DNA of 6,291 nt from Actinomycetota bacterium (lineage in GTDB: Bacteria > Actinomycetota > Thermoleophilia > Gaiellales > Gaiellaceae). Where the stretch lies: the NCBI GenBank assembly GCA_013812265.1, contig JACCTQ010000257.1:1-6291 (forward strand), in the 5' to 3' direction. Below are positions 5,831 to 6,291 of the stretch, one piece after another. Made by a program: the position numbers and the translations under genes. Position 1 is the stretch's first letter. The number at the start of each line of letters is the position of its first letter. Under the pieces are notes generated by a model. It was not told the origin of the DNA. It saw nothing but the letters and a program-made list of their open reading frames with translations, and ran no database searches.

Positions 5831-6291
5831 TCCGACGAGTAACCTCCGCGACGCTCGTCCCGGGCCAGCCGACCCTCTTCGAGCGCGATCACGCGTTTGC
5901 GCATCTTGTCGACCATCTCGCGATCGTGCGTGACCATCAGGATCGTCGTGCCGGAGCGGTTGATGCGGTAGAGGAGCTGCATGATCCCAACGGACGTATC
6001 GGGATCGAGGTTTCCGGTCGGCTCGTCGCACACGAGCAGCGGTGGATGGTTGACGAACGCGCGAGCGATGGAGACGCGCTGCTGCTCGCCGCCCGAGAGC
6101 TCGTCCGGGTAGGAATTCATCCGCGCCGACAGGCCGACGAGCCCGAGCACCTCCGGAACCTTGCGGCGGATCGCGTTTCGGTTCTCGCCCTGCACCTTGA
6201 GCGCGTACGCCACGTTCTCGGCGGCCGTCCGATTCGGCAGCAGCTTGAAGTCCTGGAACACGCAGCCGATGTTGCGGCGTAGTAGCGGCAC
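5827..6291 (-). CDS. ftsE: FtsE, cell-division ABC transporter ATP-binding protein (5' end beyond window)
   Basis: This is the ATPase subunit of FtsEX, the membrane complex that couples ATP hydrolysis to activation of peptidoglycan hydrolases at the septum. The visible 154 codons are the C-terminal two thirds. Numbering from the window edge, the Q-loop FQDF is at 12-15, the ABC signature LSGGEQQR at 65-72, Walker B LLVCDEPTGNLD at 85-96 and the H-loop histidine in TILMVTHD at 116-123. The Walker A motif must lie upstream of the window. The first visible codon is a GTG (6291-6289), but it aligns with an internal residue just ahead of the conserved RRxIG...FQDF segment, so it is not the start. 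PLLRRNIGCVFQDFKLLPN is typical of FtsE rather than of LolD- or MacB-type ATPases, and the adjacent FtsX settles the assignment. The stop TGA overlaps the ftsX start as ATGA. In actinobacteria prfB often precedes ftsE; that region is not visible here. Confidence 0.96.
   Translation of the reverse strand: MPLLRRNIGCVFQDFKLLPNRTAAENVAYALKVQGENRNAIRRKVPEVLGLVGLSARMNSYPDELSGGEQQRVSIARAFVNHPPLLVCDEPTGNLDPDTSVGIMQLLYRINRSGTTILMVTHDREMVDKMRKRVIALEEGRLARDERRGGYSSE

Overview
The window is high-GC bacterial DNA in which every convincing gene lies on the minus strand, so transcription runs from right to left. The reading frames have strongly GC-biased third positions, several genes use GTG starts, and the tmRNA resume context (TAAGTGCG) resembles the one I recall from actinobacteria. 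The gene order is ftsE-ftsX, an RNB exoribonuclease, smpB, then ssrA. Together these suggest an actinobacterium, possibly of the Thermoleophilia/Solirubrobacter-Gaiella kind. That placement is inference, not a sequence match.

Layout in transcription order: (1) 6291-5827, the 3' part of ftsE, the ABC ATPase of the FtsEX divisome complex, cut by the window edge before its Walker A motif. (2) 5830-4928, ftsX, 300 aa, overlapping ftsE by ATGA. (3) about 4931-3207, a compact RNase R/RNase II-family exoribonuclease whose most likely start is a CTG overlapping the ftsX stop. (4) 3188-2727, smpB. (5) 2725-911, a 604-aa protein with HEAT-like repeats at the N-terminus and an uncharacterised C-terminal domain carrying HGS...GVY...YFA motifs reminiscent of ADP-ribosyltransferase/PARP folds. 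Its GTG start is one base after the smpB stop. (6) 865-499, ssrA (tmRNA), with its own -10 box and a 15-nt palindrome in the -35 region. (7) 449-192, a small 85-codon ORF of unknown function. (8) 114-1, the first 38 codons of a probable MBL-fold metallohydrolase that runs off the left edge.

The core is a ribosome-rescue and RNA-decay cassette. SmpB and tmRNA free ribosomes stalled on non-stop mRNA and tag the nascent chain, and an RNase R-type enzyme can degrade the released message. These genes sit downstream of, and probably partly co-transcribed with, the cell-division pair ftsEX. The odd member is the HEAT/putative-ART protein inserted between smpB and ssrA and apparently translationally coupled to smpB. 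It is the best candidate here for an undescribed function.

The gaps between genes are short: 18 nt (rnr-smpB), 1 nt (smpB-HEAT gene), 45 nt (HEAT gene-ssrA), 49 nt (ssrA-small ORF) and 77 nt (small ORF-MBL gene). I saw no insertion sequence, CRISPR array, tRNA, riboswitch or convincing intrinsic terminator.
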